Notes: generated by a model from the letters alone, not told the origin. Positions 9,732 to 20,459 are shown, counted from the stretch's first letter. The stretch: DNA of 64,000 bases from Bacillus mycoides (GCF_018742245.1 NZ_CP036132.1:3715001-3779000), one strand, 5' to 3'. Numbers and translations are program-made.

Positions 9732-10505
9732 TTATAACAAGCCAGCCCACTTTAATCCGTGATAAATACCGTCTTCATTAACATCTTTTGTCACATAATT
9801 AGCAAGTTTTTTCAAATCCTCATGACCATTCCCCATCACAATACCCGTTCCTACTGCTTCAATCATTTCTAAATCATTTAATCCGTCCCCAAATGCATAT
9901 ACTTGTTCACGATTAAATCCTATTTTCTCAATAAACTTCTCAATCCCTTTTGCCTTAGAACCACCATTAGGAATAATATCCATTGAATATGCATGCCAGC
10001 GTATAAAATGAAAATCTGGATAATGATGAATAAACTTTTCTTCTTCGTTTACTTCACAAAAAAGAAGCGTTTGATAAATATCGCGTTTCTCATAAAAATC
10101 AGGTTCATATGCCGGATGCTCAAATTGTAAGCTTCCAAAACCTTCTTTTACATAATCATGATATTCCACTGACGCTCTCATTTCTCGATGGTCAAGATAT
10201 ACAAGTGGATATCCTTCTTGTTTTGCAAACTGAGTAAACTTATGTAGAGCATCAGGATGTAATGGATTATTAAATAATACCTCATCCTCAAATACAACAT
10301 ACTGTCCGTTAAAACTAACATAATTATGTATATTGAGTTCCTCACGAATATCTTCAAACATAAATGGCGCACGCCCTGTCGCAATCGCTACATGCACACC
10401 TTTTTCTTGTAAATCTCTTACTGCATCTCTTGTAGATTGTGGAATTTTTTTATCATGATCTAATAATGTTCCATCAATATCAAAAAAGACAATTTTATCA
10501 TTCAT
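9732..10505 (-). CDS. ykrA: HAD-superfamily Cof-type phosphatase
   Basis: The 257-residue protein has the HAD nucleophile motif DIDGT (D9, D11), a threonine motif in IATGRAPFM, a C2-type cap, and the metal motif GDGLNDLEMIEAVGTGIVMGN near the C-terminus. These define the Cof subfamily of small-molecule phosphatases. It is the counterpart of B. subtilis YkrA, which also neighbours the deformylase gene. The natural substrate cannot be read from sequence. Confidence 0.9.
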   Translation of the reverse strand: MNDKIVFFDIDGTLLDHDKKIPQSTRDAVRDLQEKGVHVAIATGRAPFMFEDIREELNIHNYVSFNGQYVVFEDEVLFNNPLHPDALHKFTQFAKQEGYPLVYLDHREMRASVEYHDYVKEGFGSLQFEHPAYEPDFYEKRDIYQTLLFCEVNEEEKFIHHYPDFHFIRWHAYSMDIIPNGGSKAKGIEKFIEKIGFNREQVYAFGDGLNDLEMIEAVGTGIVMGNGHEDLKKLANYVTKDVNEDGIYHGLKWAGLL

Positions 10506-10863
10506 TTGTCAAAATCCTTTCTGGCACTCTATATTCCTATTTTGATTATCACTTTTCAAATTTCAAAAAAAAGTATAACATATTAAACATCTGTGAAGAA
10601 AGCGTTCACTTTCTGACCTTATTTATGAAATGTGCATATATATATTAGTGAAAAATGTGGATACTTGTTCGGATGAATTTTCTTTTCTATTCTTTCTCAT
10701 ACTATACCTATAACTAACGGCTACTAATCGTTACTACAGGATAACTAGTACTGTACTGGAAAGGACAAGATTCACAATCAACTTCTAAACCTTCTTTCTT
10801 ATACGGGGACGGAGTTATCATTAGTAATATGCATGTTTAAAATAAGGAAAGGAAGGAGTAATC
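10506..10863. other. Intergenic region upstream of the micropeptide
   Basis: No gene is visible on either strand. I found only a weak inverted repeat around GAAAGCGTTCACTTTC (near 10600) and no convincing promoter boxes. The last 20 nt are the purine-rich ribosome site of the micropeptide gene. Confidence 0.4.
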
Positions 10864-10935
10864 ATGCTGAAGAAGCTGAAGAAAAAGCTCAAGCGTTATT
10901 TAAACGATTTAGTCCGTAAGAAGACAATCGCTTAA
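10864..10935 (+). CDS. Cationic amphipathic micropeptide (23 residues)
   Basis: The frame encodes a peptide beginning MLKKLKKKLKRYLNDLVRKK and ending TIA. Leu, Tyr and Val at residues 2, 5, 9, 12-13 and 16-17 fall on one face of a helix, while Lys and Arg fill the other. A very strong GGAAAGGAAGGAG ribosome site lies in front. A short GCCC/GGGC stem with T-run follows the stop. The length is too short for coding statistics, so the case rests on the ribosome site, the terminator and the regular pattern. It could bind membranes or nucleic acid. I recognise no family. Confidence 0.6.
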   Translation: MLKKLKKKLKRYLNDLVRKKTIA

Positions 10936-10937
10936 AT

Positions 10938-10962
10938 TGTGCCCATTTCGGGCTTTTTCTTC
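10938..10962 (+). terminator. Short terminator after the micropeptide
   Basis: GCCC (10941-10944) and GGGC (10950-10953) form a short stem followed by TTTTTC. It is weak on its own but well placed. Confidence 0.5.
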
Positions 10963-11053
10963 ATTCTCATTCGAAAAAACATGAAAATCGTGACTGTTTG
11001 CTTTATAATAAGTAACAGATAATGCAAAACATAGACAAGGAGAGGTTTTCCCA

Positions 11054-11266
11054 ATGATTTTTAAAGTATTTTATCAAGAAAAATTAACTGAGGTCCCAGT
11101 ACGTGAAAATACAAAAGTTTTATATTTAGAGGCTACGTCTCAAAAGGATGTTCGTAAAAAATTACAAAAGTTCGCATATAATATCGAGTTCGTTCAGTCT
11201 GTTACTGGTGCTCATCTTGAATATGAAAAACAAAACGCTGATTTAATATTAGCGGAGATCGTATAG
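11054..11266 (+). CDS. rpoY: RNA polymerase epsilon subunit
   Basis: The 70-residue product matches the small epsilon subunit (formerly YkzG) that associates with Firmicutes RNA polymerase. It begins [19 protein letters not shown] and is acidic and free of membrane segments. As in B. subtilis it lies immediately upstream of rnjA, with 4 nt between stop and start, so the two are co-translated. The start follows AAGGAGAGG. Confidence 0.93.
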   Translation: MIFKVFYQEKLTEVPVRENTKVLYLEATSQKDVRKKLQKFAYNIEFVQSVTGAHLEYEKQNADLILAEIV

Positions 11267-11270
11267 TCAT

Positions 11271-12938
11271 ATGAAATTCCTAAAAAATGATCAAGCTGCC
11301 GTTTTTGCCCTCGGTGGTCTTGGTGAAATCGGTAAAAATACATATGCTGTTCAATTTCAAGATGAAATTATTATAATTGACGCTGGAATTAAATTTCCGG
11401 AAGACGAACTCCTCGGGATCGATTATGTAATACCAGATTACACTTATTTTGTGCGAAACGAAGATAAAATTAAAGGGTTATTCATTACACATGGTCACGA
11501 AGATCATATCGGTGGAATTCCTTATCTATTACGTCAAGTAAACATTCCAATTTACGGCGGAAAATTAGCAATTGCCCTAATAAAAAACAAATTAGAAGAG
11601 CACGGATTACTTCGTAAAGCAAAACTTTATGAAATTCAAGAAGATGATGTTATTAAATTTAAAAAGACATCTGTTTCCTTCTTCCGTACAACTCACAGTA
11701 TTCCGGATTCATACGGAGTTGTTGTGAAAACACCTCAAGGACAAGTCGTTCATACAGGTGATTTTAAATTTGATTTCACACCAGTCGGCGAGCCAGCAGA
11801 TTTAACAAAAATGGCCGAAATCGGAAAAGACGGTGTACTTTGTCTCTTATCTGATAGTACAAACAGTGAGGTGCCAAACTTTACGATGTCTGAGCGCCGC
11901 GTTGGTGATAGTATTCAAGATATATTCCGCAAAGTAGACGGTCGTATTATATTCGCAACCTTTGCATCGAATATCCATCGCTTACAACAAGTTGTTGAGG
12001 CTGCTGTTGAAAACAATCGTAAAGTAGCTGTATTCGGTCGAAGTATGGAAGCAGCTATTGAAATCGGACAAAACCTTGGTTATATCCGATGTCCAAAGGA
12101 TACATTCATAGACACATCTCAGCTAAACCGCCTACCAGCTAATAAAGTTGTTATGCTATGTACAGGTAGTCAAGGGGAGCCGATGGCAGCACTTTCACGT
12201 ATTGCCAATGGTACACATCGTCAAATTCAAATTATCCCTGGCGATACAGTTGTTTTCTCTTCTTCACCAATCCCAGGCAATACAATTAGTGTAAGTCGTA
12301 CAATTAATATGTTGTACCGCGCTGGCGCTGATGTAATCCATGGTAAACTCTCAAATATTCATACGAGTGGACACGGTGGACAAGAAGAACAAAAGTTAAT
12401 GCTACGTCTTATTAAGCCGAAATATTTCATGCCAATTCATGGTGAATATCGTATGCAACGTATGCATATGAAATTAGCGAATGATTGTGGTATTCCAGAA
12501 GAAAATTGTTTCATTATGGATAATGGGGATGTTCTCGCTTTACGTTCTGATGAAGCAAGCGTAGCTGGGAAAATCCCATCTGGCTCTGTCTATATCGATG
12601 GAAATGGTATTGGAGATATCGGTAATATCGTATTACGTGATCGTCGTATTCTTTCTGAAGAAGGACTCGTTATTGTAGTTGTAAGCATTGATATGAAAGA
12701 ATTTAAAGTTGCAGCAGGACCTGATATCATCTCGCGTGGTTTCGTTTATATGCGTGAAAGCAGCGATTTAATCAACGATGCTCAAACATTAATTACAACA
12801 CATTTAGAAAAAGTAATGGAACGAAAAACAACACAATGGTCTGAAATTAAAAATGAGATTACAGACACATTAGCACCATTCCTATACGAAAAAACGAAAC
12901 GTCGTCCAATGATTTTACCAATCATTATGGAAATATAA
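11271..12938 (+). CDS. rnjA: Ribonuclease J1
   Basis: This 555-residue metallo-beta-lactamase/beta-CASP enzyme is both a 5'-to-3' exonuclease and an endonuclease, central to mRNA decay in Bacillus. The metal motif HGHEDH lies at 74-79 (H74, H76, D78, H79). Later ligands are in THSIPDSYG and HTGDFKFD, and beta-CASP motifs include SDSTNSE and IHTSGHGG. The C-terminal domain follows to residue 555. In B. subtilis SR1P promotes the interaction of this enzyme with GapA, and SR1P-like genes lie 9 kb away here. Confidence 0.97.
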   Translation: MKFLKNDQAAVFALGGLGEIGKNTYAVQFQDEIIIIDAGIKFPEDELLGIDYVIPDYTYFVRNEDKIKGLFITHGHEDHIGGIPYLLRQVNIPIYGGKLAIALIKNKLEEHGLLRKAKLYEIQEDDVIKFKKTSVSFFRTTHSIPDSYGVVVKTPQGQVVHTGDFKFDFTPVGEPADLTKMAEIGKDGVLCLLSDSTNSEVPNFTMSERRVGDSIQDIFRKVDGRIIFATFASNIHRLQQVVEAAVENNRKVAVFGRSMEAAIEIGQNLGYIRCPKDTFIDTSQLNRLPANKVVMLCTGSQGEPMAALSRIANGTHRQIQIIPGDTVVFSSSPIPGNTISVSRTINMLYRAGADVIHGKLSNIHTSGHGGQEEQKLMLRLIKPKYFMPIHGEYRMQRMHMKLANDCGIPEENCFIMDNGDVLALRSDEASVAGKIPSGSVYIDGNGIGDIGNIVLRDRRILSEEGLVIVVVSIDMKEFKVAAGPDIISRGFVYMRESSDLINDAQTLITTHLEKVMERKTTQWSEIKNEITDTLAPFLYEKTKRRPMILPIIMEI

Positions 12939-12940
12939 GA

Positions 12941-12973
12941 AAAAGGACAATGCCTCCTCGGCATTGTCCTTTT
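12941..12973. terminator. Bidirectional terminator between rnjA and ktrC
   Basis: AAAAGGACAATGCC (12941-12954) pairs with GGCATTGTCCTTTT (12960-12973), a 14-bp perfect stem that serves both convergent genes. Confidence 0.92.
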
Positions 12974-12976
12974 CTT

Positions 12977-13642
12977 TTATCTTAAAAAATGCTTAAAACG
13001 ATCTACTTCATCGTCATGACCAATTACAATTAATATATCTCCCGCCTGAATGTTTTCTGTAGCTCGAGGAGATACGATAACTTCTTTTCCACGTTTAATT
13101 GCTACAATGTTCAAACCAAACTTCGCACGAATATCTAATTCAATTAAAGAGTGCCCATCAATTTTTTTATTTGCGATAATCTCTACAATACTATGCTCAT
13201 CTGAAAGCTCTAGGTAATCTAACACATTACTTGATGCGATATTATTAGCAATCCTTTTTCCCATATCTCGTTCTGGATGCACAATATGATCTGCCCCTAT
13301 TTTACTTAACACTTTTTCATGATAGTCATTTTGAGCTTTTACAGTAATATTTTTCACACCTAATTCTTTCAAAATTAACGTTGTTAAAATACTTGAATTC
13401 AAATTATCTCCAATAGCAACGACTACATGATCAAAATTACGAATACCAAGACTTTTTAATACCATCTCATCTGTTGAATCTGCAATTACAGCATGCGAAG
13501 CTATATTTGCAAACTCATTAATTTTATCCTCATCTGAGTCAATTGCCATTACTTCCATACCTAATTGAGCTAATTCACGGCAAATACTTCCACCAAAACG
13601 GCCAAGCCCAATAACAGCAAATTCTTTCTCTTTTTCACCCAC
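12977..13642 (-). CDS. ktrC: Potassium uptake gating protein KtrC
   Basis: The 221-residue cytosolic protein has an RCK_N Rossmann domain with GLGRFGGSICRELAQLG near residue 12 and an RCK_C domain in the last 80 residues. Such proteins form an octameric ring on the KtrD membrane channel and bind ATP/ADP and c-di-AMP. No ktrD lies nearby, as is usual for ktrC. The position next to rnjA matches B. subtilis. Confidence 0.93.
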   Translation of the reverse strand: MGEKEKEFAVIGLGRFGGSICRELAQLGMEVMAIDSDEDKINEFANIASHAVIADSTDEMVLKSLGIRNFDHVVVAIGDNLNSSILTTLILKELGVKNITVKAQNDYHEKVLSKIGADHIVHPERDMGKRIANNIASSNVLDYLELSDEHSIVEIIANKKIDGHSLIELDIRAKFGLNIVAIKRGKEVIVSPRATENIQAGDILIVIGHDDEVDRFKHFLR

Positions 13643-13725
13643 AGGAATTCCTCCAATAACATCAAGTACTATGTACTTTTATTGTAACATACTTTAAATT
13701 TGCTACAAAAACCTGTATATACTTC

Positions 13726-14604
13726 TTATTTTTGTTTTTGCATATAAAAATACTGTTGTAAATAAAACGCGATACCGAAAATTAACATACCAAATACAAA
13801 TATATTTCCAAATGAACTAAATGTTTCAAAAACGAACAATAGCGTTTCTTGTCCGAAAAAAGCAAATAAAAGTTGTGTAAATGCGAATAACAGTGCCAAT
13901 ATGTAATGATGTTGATGGAATAAATAATGTGTTGCGCCTAAAAAAGCTACAAGCGAAACAATGAAGATCCACCAAGTTTCTAAAAACAATTGCCAATTAG
14001 TAAATTGATATCCATTTACTAATATCGCAATAATTCCTATAACTGCCATCGTCGGCACACTCCATAATAATGCACGCCCTCTAAAGAAGCGCGCACCTTT
14101 TGCATCTCCTTTTTCATTTGCGATGTATGTTAGCACGACAGTACTTATGTACAAAACAGAGAGGATTGTTAAAACAATGATAAGCCAAAAATGTAATTGA
14201 TAATATTCATGTTCTATATTCGTCACAATTGCAGCTAACATACATGGAATAAACATCCCTGTCCAACCATCTATTTTTCTTTCGTTCCAAAACACCGTAT
14301 TACCAATCCGAATTCCTAATAACATAAAAATAATGATACCTAGTACAAATAACGTAGTCTTATTCCCCACTAAACTCGTTGAGAAAGCAATTAATCCAAT
14401 AAATAAAAAAAGAACAAATCCATTCATAATTTCTAGTACAGGTGACAAATATCTTTTCACCCATTTGTATGTTTCTTCATATTCACTATTATTTGCTAAA
14501 CGATAGGCGTAAAAACTTATCCCAAAATAAACCGCCGCAATAATAACATATGCATATAAGACGAAACATAAAATCGCACTGCTAATTTGCACGTAATTCC
14601 CCAC
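13726..14604 (-). CDS. Multi-pass membrane protein, possibly CydB-like
   Basis: The 292-residue product has about eight or nine transmembrane segments spread over the whole length. The spacing of helices and the stretch YIANEKGDAKGARFFRGRALLW recall subunit II of cytochrome bd oxidase (CydB), but the match is faint and no partner subunit is adjacent. It stands alone between ktrC and dapL. I regard it as an orphan membrane protein of unknown function. Confidence 0.7.
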   Translation of the reverse strand: MGNYVQISSAILCFVLYAYVIIAAVYFGISFYAYRLANNSEYEETYKWVKRYLSPVLEIMNGFVLFLFIGLIAFSTSLVGNKTTLFVLGIIIFMLLGIRIGNTVFWNERKIDGWTGMFIPCMLAAIVTNIEHEYYQLHFWLIIVLTILSVLYISTVVLTYIANEKGDAKGARFFRGRALLWSVPTMAVIGIIAILVNGYQFTNWQLFLETWWIFIVSLVAFLGATHYLFHQHHYILALLFAFTQLLFAFFGQETLLFVFETFSSFGNIFVFGMLIFGIAFYLQQYFYMQKQK

Positions 14605-14701
14605 CCTTTTTTCTATGTATCACATTGATTTTACACACTTTTCATACTAAAAGTAAACCTGTATAAGTTAGTTAAATAATTATCTTACCTATTAGTACTA
14701 A

Positions 14702-14742
14702 TTAATAATGAGCAGTGGCTAAAAACCCCTGCTCATTATTAA
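14702..14742. repeat. Long stem-loop between dapL and the membrane-protein gene
   Basis: AATAATGAGCAG (14704-14715) pairs perfectly with CTGCTCATTATT (14729-14740). No T-run follows on either strand, so it is not a classical terminator. Confidence 0.6.
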
Positions 14743-14864
14743 GACGTCAAATTTAACTCTACTCATTTGTATGAAGATGTCTAACACTAACAAATACAAA
14801 AGATGTTTTCGTCTCGGAACTAAAAAATCCCCACTCTAAACTGTTGCACAATTAGCGAGTAAGT

Positions 14865-16051
<1,187 letters not shown>

Positions 16052-16056
16052 GTTTT

Positions 16057-16779
16057 TTATTTCTCTGGGTTTAATTGACGAAGCTCTTGTTTGATTTCAG
16101 TTTTTGCTTTTGTCTTCTCATCAATTTCTTTAATTACACGTGCCGGAGTTCCCGCAACAACTGTATATGGAGGCACATCTTCTGTTACAACAGCTCCTGC
16201 TGCTACAACTGCACCTTTACCTACTGTAACACCTTCTAGAACCACTACATTTGCACCAATTACAACATCATCTTCAACGATAACTGGTTTTGCAGAAGGT
16301 GGCTCAATAACACCGGCAAGTACAGCACCTGCACCTACGTGACAATTTTTACCAACTGTTGCACGTCCACCAAGCACTGCGTTCATGTCGATCATAGTAC
16401 CTTCACCAATTACAGCACCGATGTTAATTGTTGCATTCATCATGATAACAGCGTTGTCACCAATTTCTACATGGTCACGAATAATCGCGCCTGGCTCAAT
16501 ACGAGCTTTGATACCTTTTAAATCAAGCATTGGAATTGCAGAATTACGACGGTCGTTCTCAACTACATAGTCAACAATGTGCTTGTTATTTTCATCAAGA
16601 ATTGTCTTAATTTCAGACCATTCTCCGAATAATACACCAGATTTTTTATTTACAAATGCTTGTACCGTTTCAGGGAATGTTACTTCTTTTAAATCCCCTT
16701 TTATGTATACCTTTACAGGAGTTTTCTTTTCACTGTTTTGAATAAACGAAATAATTTCGTTAGCGTCCATCATTTTCAT
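16057..16779 (-). CDS. dapH: Tetrahydrodipicolinate N-acetyltransferase
   Basis: The 240-residue enzyme acetylates tetrahydrodipicolinate in the acetylase branch of DAP synthesis. An N-terminal alpha-helical domain (residues 1-90) is followed by hexapeptide repeats of the left-handed beta-helix (for example [20 protein letters not shown] and later [20 protein letters not shown]), as in trimeric acyltransferases. It is the orthologue of B. subtilis YkuQ. With dapL and patA (41.6 kb), three of the four steps of the branch are in this window. Confidence 0.94.
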   Translation of the reverse strand: MKMMDANEIISFIQNSEKKTPVKVYIKGDLKEVTFPETVQAFVNKKSGVLFGEWSEIKTILDENNKHIVDYVVENDRRNSAIPMLDLKGIKARIEPGAIIRDHVEIGDNAVIMMNATINIGAVIGEGTMIDMNAVLGGRATVGKNCHVGAGAVLAGVIEPPSAKPVIVEDDVVIGANVVVLEGVTVGKGAVVAAGAVVTEDVPPYTVVAGTPARVIKEIDEKTKAKTEIKQELRQLNPEK

Positions 16780-16850
16780 TCTTGTTGCCTCCTAAATCCA
16801 TTTATAATGTTACTCTACCAAACGATAGGGCGAGTAGCAAGACAATAATC

Positions 16851-17708
16851 TTATTTTTCCATTTGAATTTCTTCTATAATTTCTAAAAATGCTTGTACTT
16901 GCTTCAACTGCCTTGCCGAGTCACTCGTCAATAACCATGTTTCTCTCGTTAATTGAACAGGTGTTTTATACATATTTTCCTGCACTTCTTTTAAAACAGT
17001 CGAAGGTAAAAGAGCATAACCTATTCCATTTAAAACAAGCTGTTTGCACGTTTCAATTTGGTCAACTACAATCGTTCGCTTAGGTGGATTTGAAAATAAT
17101 CCATACCACCAATTTTGTATTTGTCCATAGTAGGTCGAATCACTTTTAAATTGAATAAATGGTCTATTTGTCTCTTTTAACATCGAAATATCTTTTATTT
17201 CTTTATCAACTAAATATAATTCATCTTCAAATAATTGTTGTTTCTGCCCTTTGTATTCTTGTGATCCTCTCAGTATAGCAACATGAACGTCTCCTTCATA
17301 AAATTGCTTTTGCACTTCACTACTCCAGCCAGTAAACAGAGCTATCTTCACAGAAGGATACTTATGCACAAATTTTTTCAAAACAGGTGGAAGCCAATAT
17401 TGCCCAATGACTGATGCAACAGCTATTTTTAACGTTCCGTATGTTTCCGTTCTAAAAAGAGCCAGTTCACTTTTAATATCCTCTTCCCGTTGTAACATTT
17501 CTTTTGCATAATTTGCAACTTTTTCCCCTTCAGGTGTAATTGTTAATCCTTTTTGTGAACGAATAAAAAATTTCATTCCCCATTGTTTCTCCATAGATTG
17601 TAATCGTTGACTAAGCGCAGGTTGGGAAACAAATAAACGTTCCGCCGCTTTTCTCATATTTGATTCCTGAGCTAACACAACCATCATTTGAAAATCATCA
17701 ATTTGCAA
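16851..17708 (-). CDS. ccpC: LysR-type regulator CcpC
   Basis: The 285-residue protein has an N-terminal winged helix with NMRKAAERLFVSQPALSQRL and a periplasmic-binding-like effector domain. It resembles B. subtilis CcpC, the citrate-responsive repressor of citZ and citB; the shared segment PFIQFKSDSTYY is diagnostic. I start at the TTG of LQIDDFQMM, which follows GAGGGAG and aligns with the B. subtilis start. An ATG 16 codons upstream would add a tail not seen in the family. The gene order darB-ccpC-dapH matches the yku region. Confidence 0.92.
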   Translation of the reverse strand: MQIDDFQMMVVLAQESNMRKAAERLFVSQPALSQRLQSMEKQWGMKFFIRSQKGLTITPEGEKVANYAKEMLQREEDIKSELALFRTETYGTLKIAVASVIGQYWLPPVLKKFVHKYPSVKIALFTGWSSEVQKQFYEGDVHVAILRGSQEYKGQKQQLFEDELYLVDKEIKDISMLKETNRPFIQFKSDSTYYGQIQNWWYGLFSNPPKRTIVVDQIETCKQLVLNGIGYALLPSTVLKEVQENMYKTPVQLTRETWLLTSDSARQLKQVQAFLEIIEEIQMEK

Positions 17709-17870
17709 CTTTCTCCCTCTTTCCTTAGCTTCCATACACCTAATTTTAATAAGCATTTCATCCTTAATTTAATTGCATACTTTTATACATTAGAACGATT
17801 TGTTAGTTCAAACTTTTCTTATGCTTTATGTCTTTTTAAATATAATACATACACAACTGATATGCACGAA

Positions 17871-17907
17871 AAAAAGTGACTTCGCCTTTTCAGTGAAGTC
17901 ACTTTCC
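17871..17907 (-). terminator. Terminator of darB
   Basis: AAAGTGACTTC (17873-17883) pairs with GAAGTCACTTT (17895-17905), followed on the minus strand by a T-run. Confidence 0.85.
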
Positions 17908-17912
17908 CTACG

Positions 17913-18356
17913 TTATCGATTATGCTGTCTCACTTTTTTATTCAATAATTTTAAAATAGCCCGACGTGTTAAAATACCCTCGAAGTAACCTTCTGCATTG
18001 ACAGCGCAAATAAAAGGATGATCAATTGTCATTTCTAAAGCTTTTGCAAAAGAATCTTCTAACATAAGAACTGGAATCTCTTCCTTCATCACTTGTTCCA
18101 CTTTCATATTCTCAAGTCTTTCAAACTCAATGTGATCTAATCCTAAAATACCATCTAAAATCATAGCAGTACTAATTAACCCATGTAATTTATACATAGG
18201 GTCTAAAACAGGAATCGCCGAATATCCAGATTTCACAAGAACGAGTAAAGCATGTTCTAAACCATTCCCTATTTGAACATGTGCTACTTTTTCTGATGAA
18301 ATCATTAAATCCTTCACAAGAATTTGTTGAAACTCATCTTTCGGAATACTAATCAT
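17913..18356 (-). CDS. darB: c-di-AMP-binding CBS-domain protein DarB (CbpB)
   Basis: The product is 147 residues when started at MISIPKDEF, after GGGGGATG, which equals the length of B. subtilis YkuL. Two CBS motifs span about residues 10-70 and 80-140. The B. subtilis protein binds c-di-AMP and, when free of it, activates the (p)ppGpp synthetase Rel and pyruvate carboxylase. That would couple potassium/c-di-AMP status to the stringent response, with ktrC only a few genes away. Confidence 0.9.
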   Translation of the reverse strand: MISIPKDEFQQILVKDLMISSEKVAHVQIGNGLEHALLVLVKSGYSAIPVLDPMYKLHGLISTAMILDGILGLDHIEFERLENMKVEQVMKEEIPVLMLEDSFAKALEMTIDHPFICAVNAEGYFEGILTRRAILKLLNKKVRQHNR

Positions 18357-18490
18357 GTTACATCCCCCATTTCCCTTGCTTATATTCTCCAATCCTACTC
18401 ACATTTTATGATAGCGTTTTCATATTATTATTTTGTCCTAACATTCTTCTAATAAAAATAAAGATACACAGCTATTTTAGCATACAACAT

Positions 18491-18516
18491 AAAAAAAAGA
18501 CTACCATTCCGGTAGC
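18491..18516 (-). terminator. Terminator of abbA
   Basis: CTACC (18501-18505) pairs with GGTAG (18511-18515), followed on the minus strand by TCTTTTTTTT. The stem is short, but the T-run is long. Confidence 0.7.
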
Positions 18517-18518
18517 GC

Positions 18519-18710
18519 TTAATACCCTTTATTTTTTAATCGGTAAAACAATCTTGTAATTTTTTTATATTGCGTCACATCGGTCTGTTTTAAACCATTC
18601 TCAATGTCTGTAAGCTCTACCGCTAAAATTTCGCTCGCGTAATTTTGCTGAAACAGAATATCCAACAATAAATTTTCTTCTTCTCTTGTTAAAACAAATT
18701 CCTTTTCCAT
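18519..18710 (-). CDS. abbA: AbrB antirepressor AbbA
   Basis: The 63-residue product begins MEKEFVLTREEENLLLDIL after AAGGAGAGGAG. It resembles B. subtilis AbbA in the segments EEENLLLDIL, YASEILAVELTDIENG and QYKKITRLFYR. AbbA is a small helical dimer that mimics DNA and binds the transition-state regulator AbrB. The B. subtilis gene is induced by Spo0A and lies at the same place between ykuK and darB. A spurious longer start (MRVQGEEH) lacks a ribosome site. Confidence 0.88.
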   Translation of the reverse strand: MEKEFVLTREEENLLLDILFQQNYASEILAVELTDIENGLKQTDVTQYKKITRLFYRLKNKGY

Positions 18711-18825
18711 ATGCTCCTCTCCTTGCACTCTCATTATATAAATTTTTCAACTTGTTCAATAGATGTAATATTCGGTTTTTTCCAGAAACACTTAAAAACT
18801 GCGAATATATAGACATCATTTCACT

Positions 18826-19344
18826 TTATTTCGTATATCTGTTCGCATAACTAAATGCCGCATAAGCATCTGGTTTAATTTTCGCTGTTAATCCCATTGC
18901 TTGAATTTTCATCGTCATATCTAAAATAAATTCTTTTGTTAAACCATCATTCCCGATATCTAAATGAATTTCCATTATGAATCCTGCTCCATCTTGAGCG
19001 TATGGGTGCAATAAATCCCATATTGTTTGTATATGATTGGGAGTAAATAAATAGGCGATTTCTTGACTAAACTGTGTTTCTAAATATATTTTCTCTCGCA
19101 ACGTTGCTGGCTTATTTTTCACTGATTTATGATGCAAACATCCCCATGCTCCTTTTCCAACCCGATGAATATGTATCGCTGTAATAAACCTCGTATCCTT
19201 TTGATGCGCTTGTGAGTCTGTCCCAATAGATAATCGATATAAATTTCGTGGATCCTTTTCAATGAAACTACAAATACGGTTAAATACCATATCAAAATTC
19301 AAATGTCTCTCTGAAACATTATAAAATGTATGCTCACCGTCCAC
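18826..19344 (-). CDS. ykuK: YkuK, RNase H-like fold protein
   Basis: The product is 172 residues when started at the GTG of VDGEHTFYN, 9 nt after AAAGGA, giving the B. subtilis YkuK length. A TTG six codons earlier overlaps the ribosome site. The family (DUF458) has an RNase H-like fold; LSIGTDSQAH and LDIGNDG carry the conserved acidic residues. The substrate is unknown. It lies in the yku block upstream of abbA. Confidence 0.85.
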   Translation of the reverse strand: MDGEHTFYNVSERHLNFDMVFNRICSFIEKDPRNLYRLSIGTDSQAHQKDTRFITAIHIHRVGKGAWGCLHHKSVKNKPATLREKIYLETQFSQEIAYLFTPNHIQTIWDLLHPYAQDGAGFIMEIHLDIGNDGLTKEFILDMTMKIQAMGLTAKIKPDAYAAFSYANRYTK

Positions 19345-19418
19345 ATAGTCACGTCCTTTCAATTAGACAGACTTTTCGTATTCTCATTGTATGGGACAAA
19401 AATAAAAATTATAACTTA

Positions 19419-19568
19419 CTACCCTTTATTCGTTTCAATATTTCGAATTACATAATTACAAAACCTACATGTATAAATTACATTTTGATTAGACTGGGCG
19501 GTTAATACATGATTAATTTCAGCATGACTGTGACAATTAGGACAAATAACAATCGGTAAGCGTTCCAT
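19419..19568 (-). CDS. Zinc-ribbon miniprotein (49 residues)
   Basis: The frame begins MERLPIVICPNCHSHAEINH and contains two CxxC pairs, CPNC and CRFC, spaced by about 22 residues, which is a minimal zinc ribbon. A strong AGGAGGTGC ribosome site precedes the ATG. No membrane segment is present. It lies between ykuJ and ykuK in the same direction and may be co-transcribed with ykuK. I recognise no named family. Confidence 0.78.
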   Translation of the reverse strand: MERLPIVICPNCHSHAEINHVLTAQSNQNVIYTCRFCNYVIRNIETNKG

Positions 19569-19712
19569 CCTTTGCACCTCCTATTAATATTTACTATCAT
19601 TGTAGGAAAAATAAAAAATTCCTATACATATACATTTGTAAAAAACCTTTTATTTAATCGCGACTTAAATTGCAACCTCTACTACCTGTATAGCCCATTA
19701 ATTAATATAACT

Positions 19713-19746
19713 AAAAAAGGTACCGCCATTTGGCAGTACCTTTTTT
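19713..19746. terminator. Terminator downstream of ykuJ
   Basis: AAAAAAGGTACcGCC pairs with GGCaGTACCTTTTTT around an ATTT loop. It lies 8 nt beyond the ykuJ stop. Confidence 0.88.
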
Positions 19747-19753
19747 ATATGTA

Positions 19754-19990
19754 TCAATTAATGATATCATAAATCTCAATTGCAACCATATCGATGTTAT
19801 CGAATTGATACACTTGAGGTTTTTCACCTTGTTGATACACTTCTAATTCATACATTTCACTTTTATCGAAAAATTTCACGCTACATTTGCGCTCACCGTT
19901 CACTTCAAAATAGCGTTGTGCTACTTCACCGCTTTCAGCTTGTTCTTGTAGACTAACAAGTCGAGTTAAAATTCCTTGGAGTAGAGACAT
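19754..19990 (-). CDS. ykuJ: YkuJ family small protein
   Basis: The start is at MSLLQGILTRLV (78 residues), after AAAGGAGAG. The longer frame upstream has no ribosome site. The product matches B. subtilis YkuJ (79 residues), a small alpha/beta protein of unknown function. It has the family-like core RYFEVNGERKCSVKFFDKSE. No membrane segment is present. It is the first gene of its own short unit. Confidence 0.85.
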   Translation of the reverse strand: MSLLQGILTRLVSLQEQAESGEVAQRYFEVNGERKCSVKFFDKSEMYELEVYQQGEKPQVYQFDNIDMVAIEIYDIIN

Positions 19991-20127
19991 GAAATCTCTC
20001 CTTTCTCTGATCTTCCTACCAATAGGTTTTACAGCTATACTCATTCTATCCGTCATAACAGAAAAAACGTTCCACAATCTAGGATAAAGGTTCTTGACCA
20101 GAAACTCAACTAAAATTTGTCGAAATA

Positions 20128-20166
20128 AGAAGTAAAAAGATGAAAGAGCATCTTTTTACTTCTTTA
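20128..20166. repeat. Long hairpin upstream of the glutaredoxin gene
   Basis: AAGTAAAAAGATG (20130-20142) pairs with CATCTTTTTACTT (20149-20161). It is followed by CTTTATTGCGCTTTTT on the + strand and could act as an attenuator ahead of the gene at 20223. Confidence 0.55.
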
Positions 20167-20222
20167 TTGCGCTTTTTATACTGGCAGAATATAATAAAAA
20201 ACAGAAAAAGGGAGGAATTACA

Positions 20223-20459
20223 ATGAAAAAAATTGAGGTTTATACACAACCAGATTGTCCGCCTTGTACCATTGTGAAAGAATTTTTAAAACATAATAAC
20301 GTTGTATATGAAGAATTTGACGTAAAAAAAGACGCTGCTGCACGCAATCGTCTTTTATATGACTATGAATCCTATTCAACTCCAACAGTTGTAATTGACG
20401 GAGAAGTTGTCGCAGGTTTTCAAATTGAAAAATTACAACAGCTACTCGGTATAGAATAG
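20223..20459 (+). CDS. Glutaredoxin-like thiol protein (CPPC)
   Basis: The 78-residue product has a thioredoxin fold of glutaredoxin/NrdH size. The redox motif CPPC lies at residues 13-16 (QPDCPPCTIVKEFL). The cis-proline is in STPTVVIDG, and GFQIEKLQQLLGI closes the fold. Such proteins reduce disulfides or act with BshA-type thiols in bacilli; the partner is unknown. The start follows GGGAGG. It is convergent with the next gene. Confidence 0.85.
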   Translation: MKKIEVYTQPDCPPCTIVKEFLKHNNVVYEEFDVKKDAAARNRLLYDYESYSTPTVVIDGEVVAGFQIEKLQQLLGIE

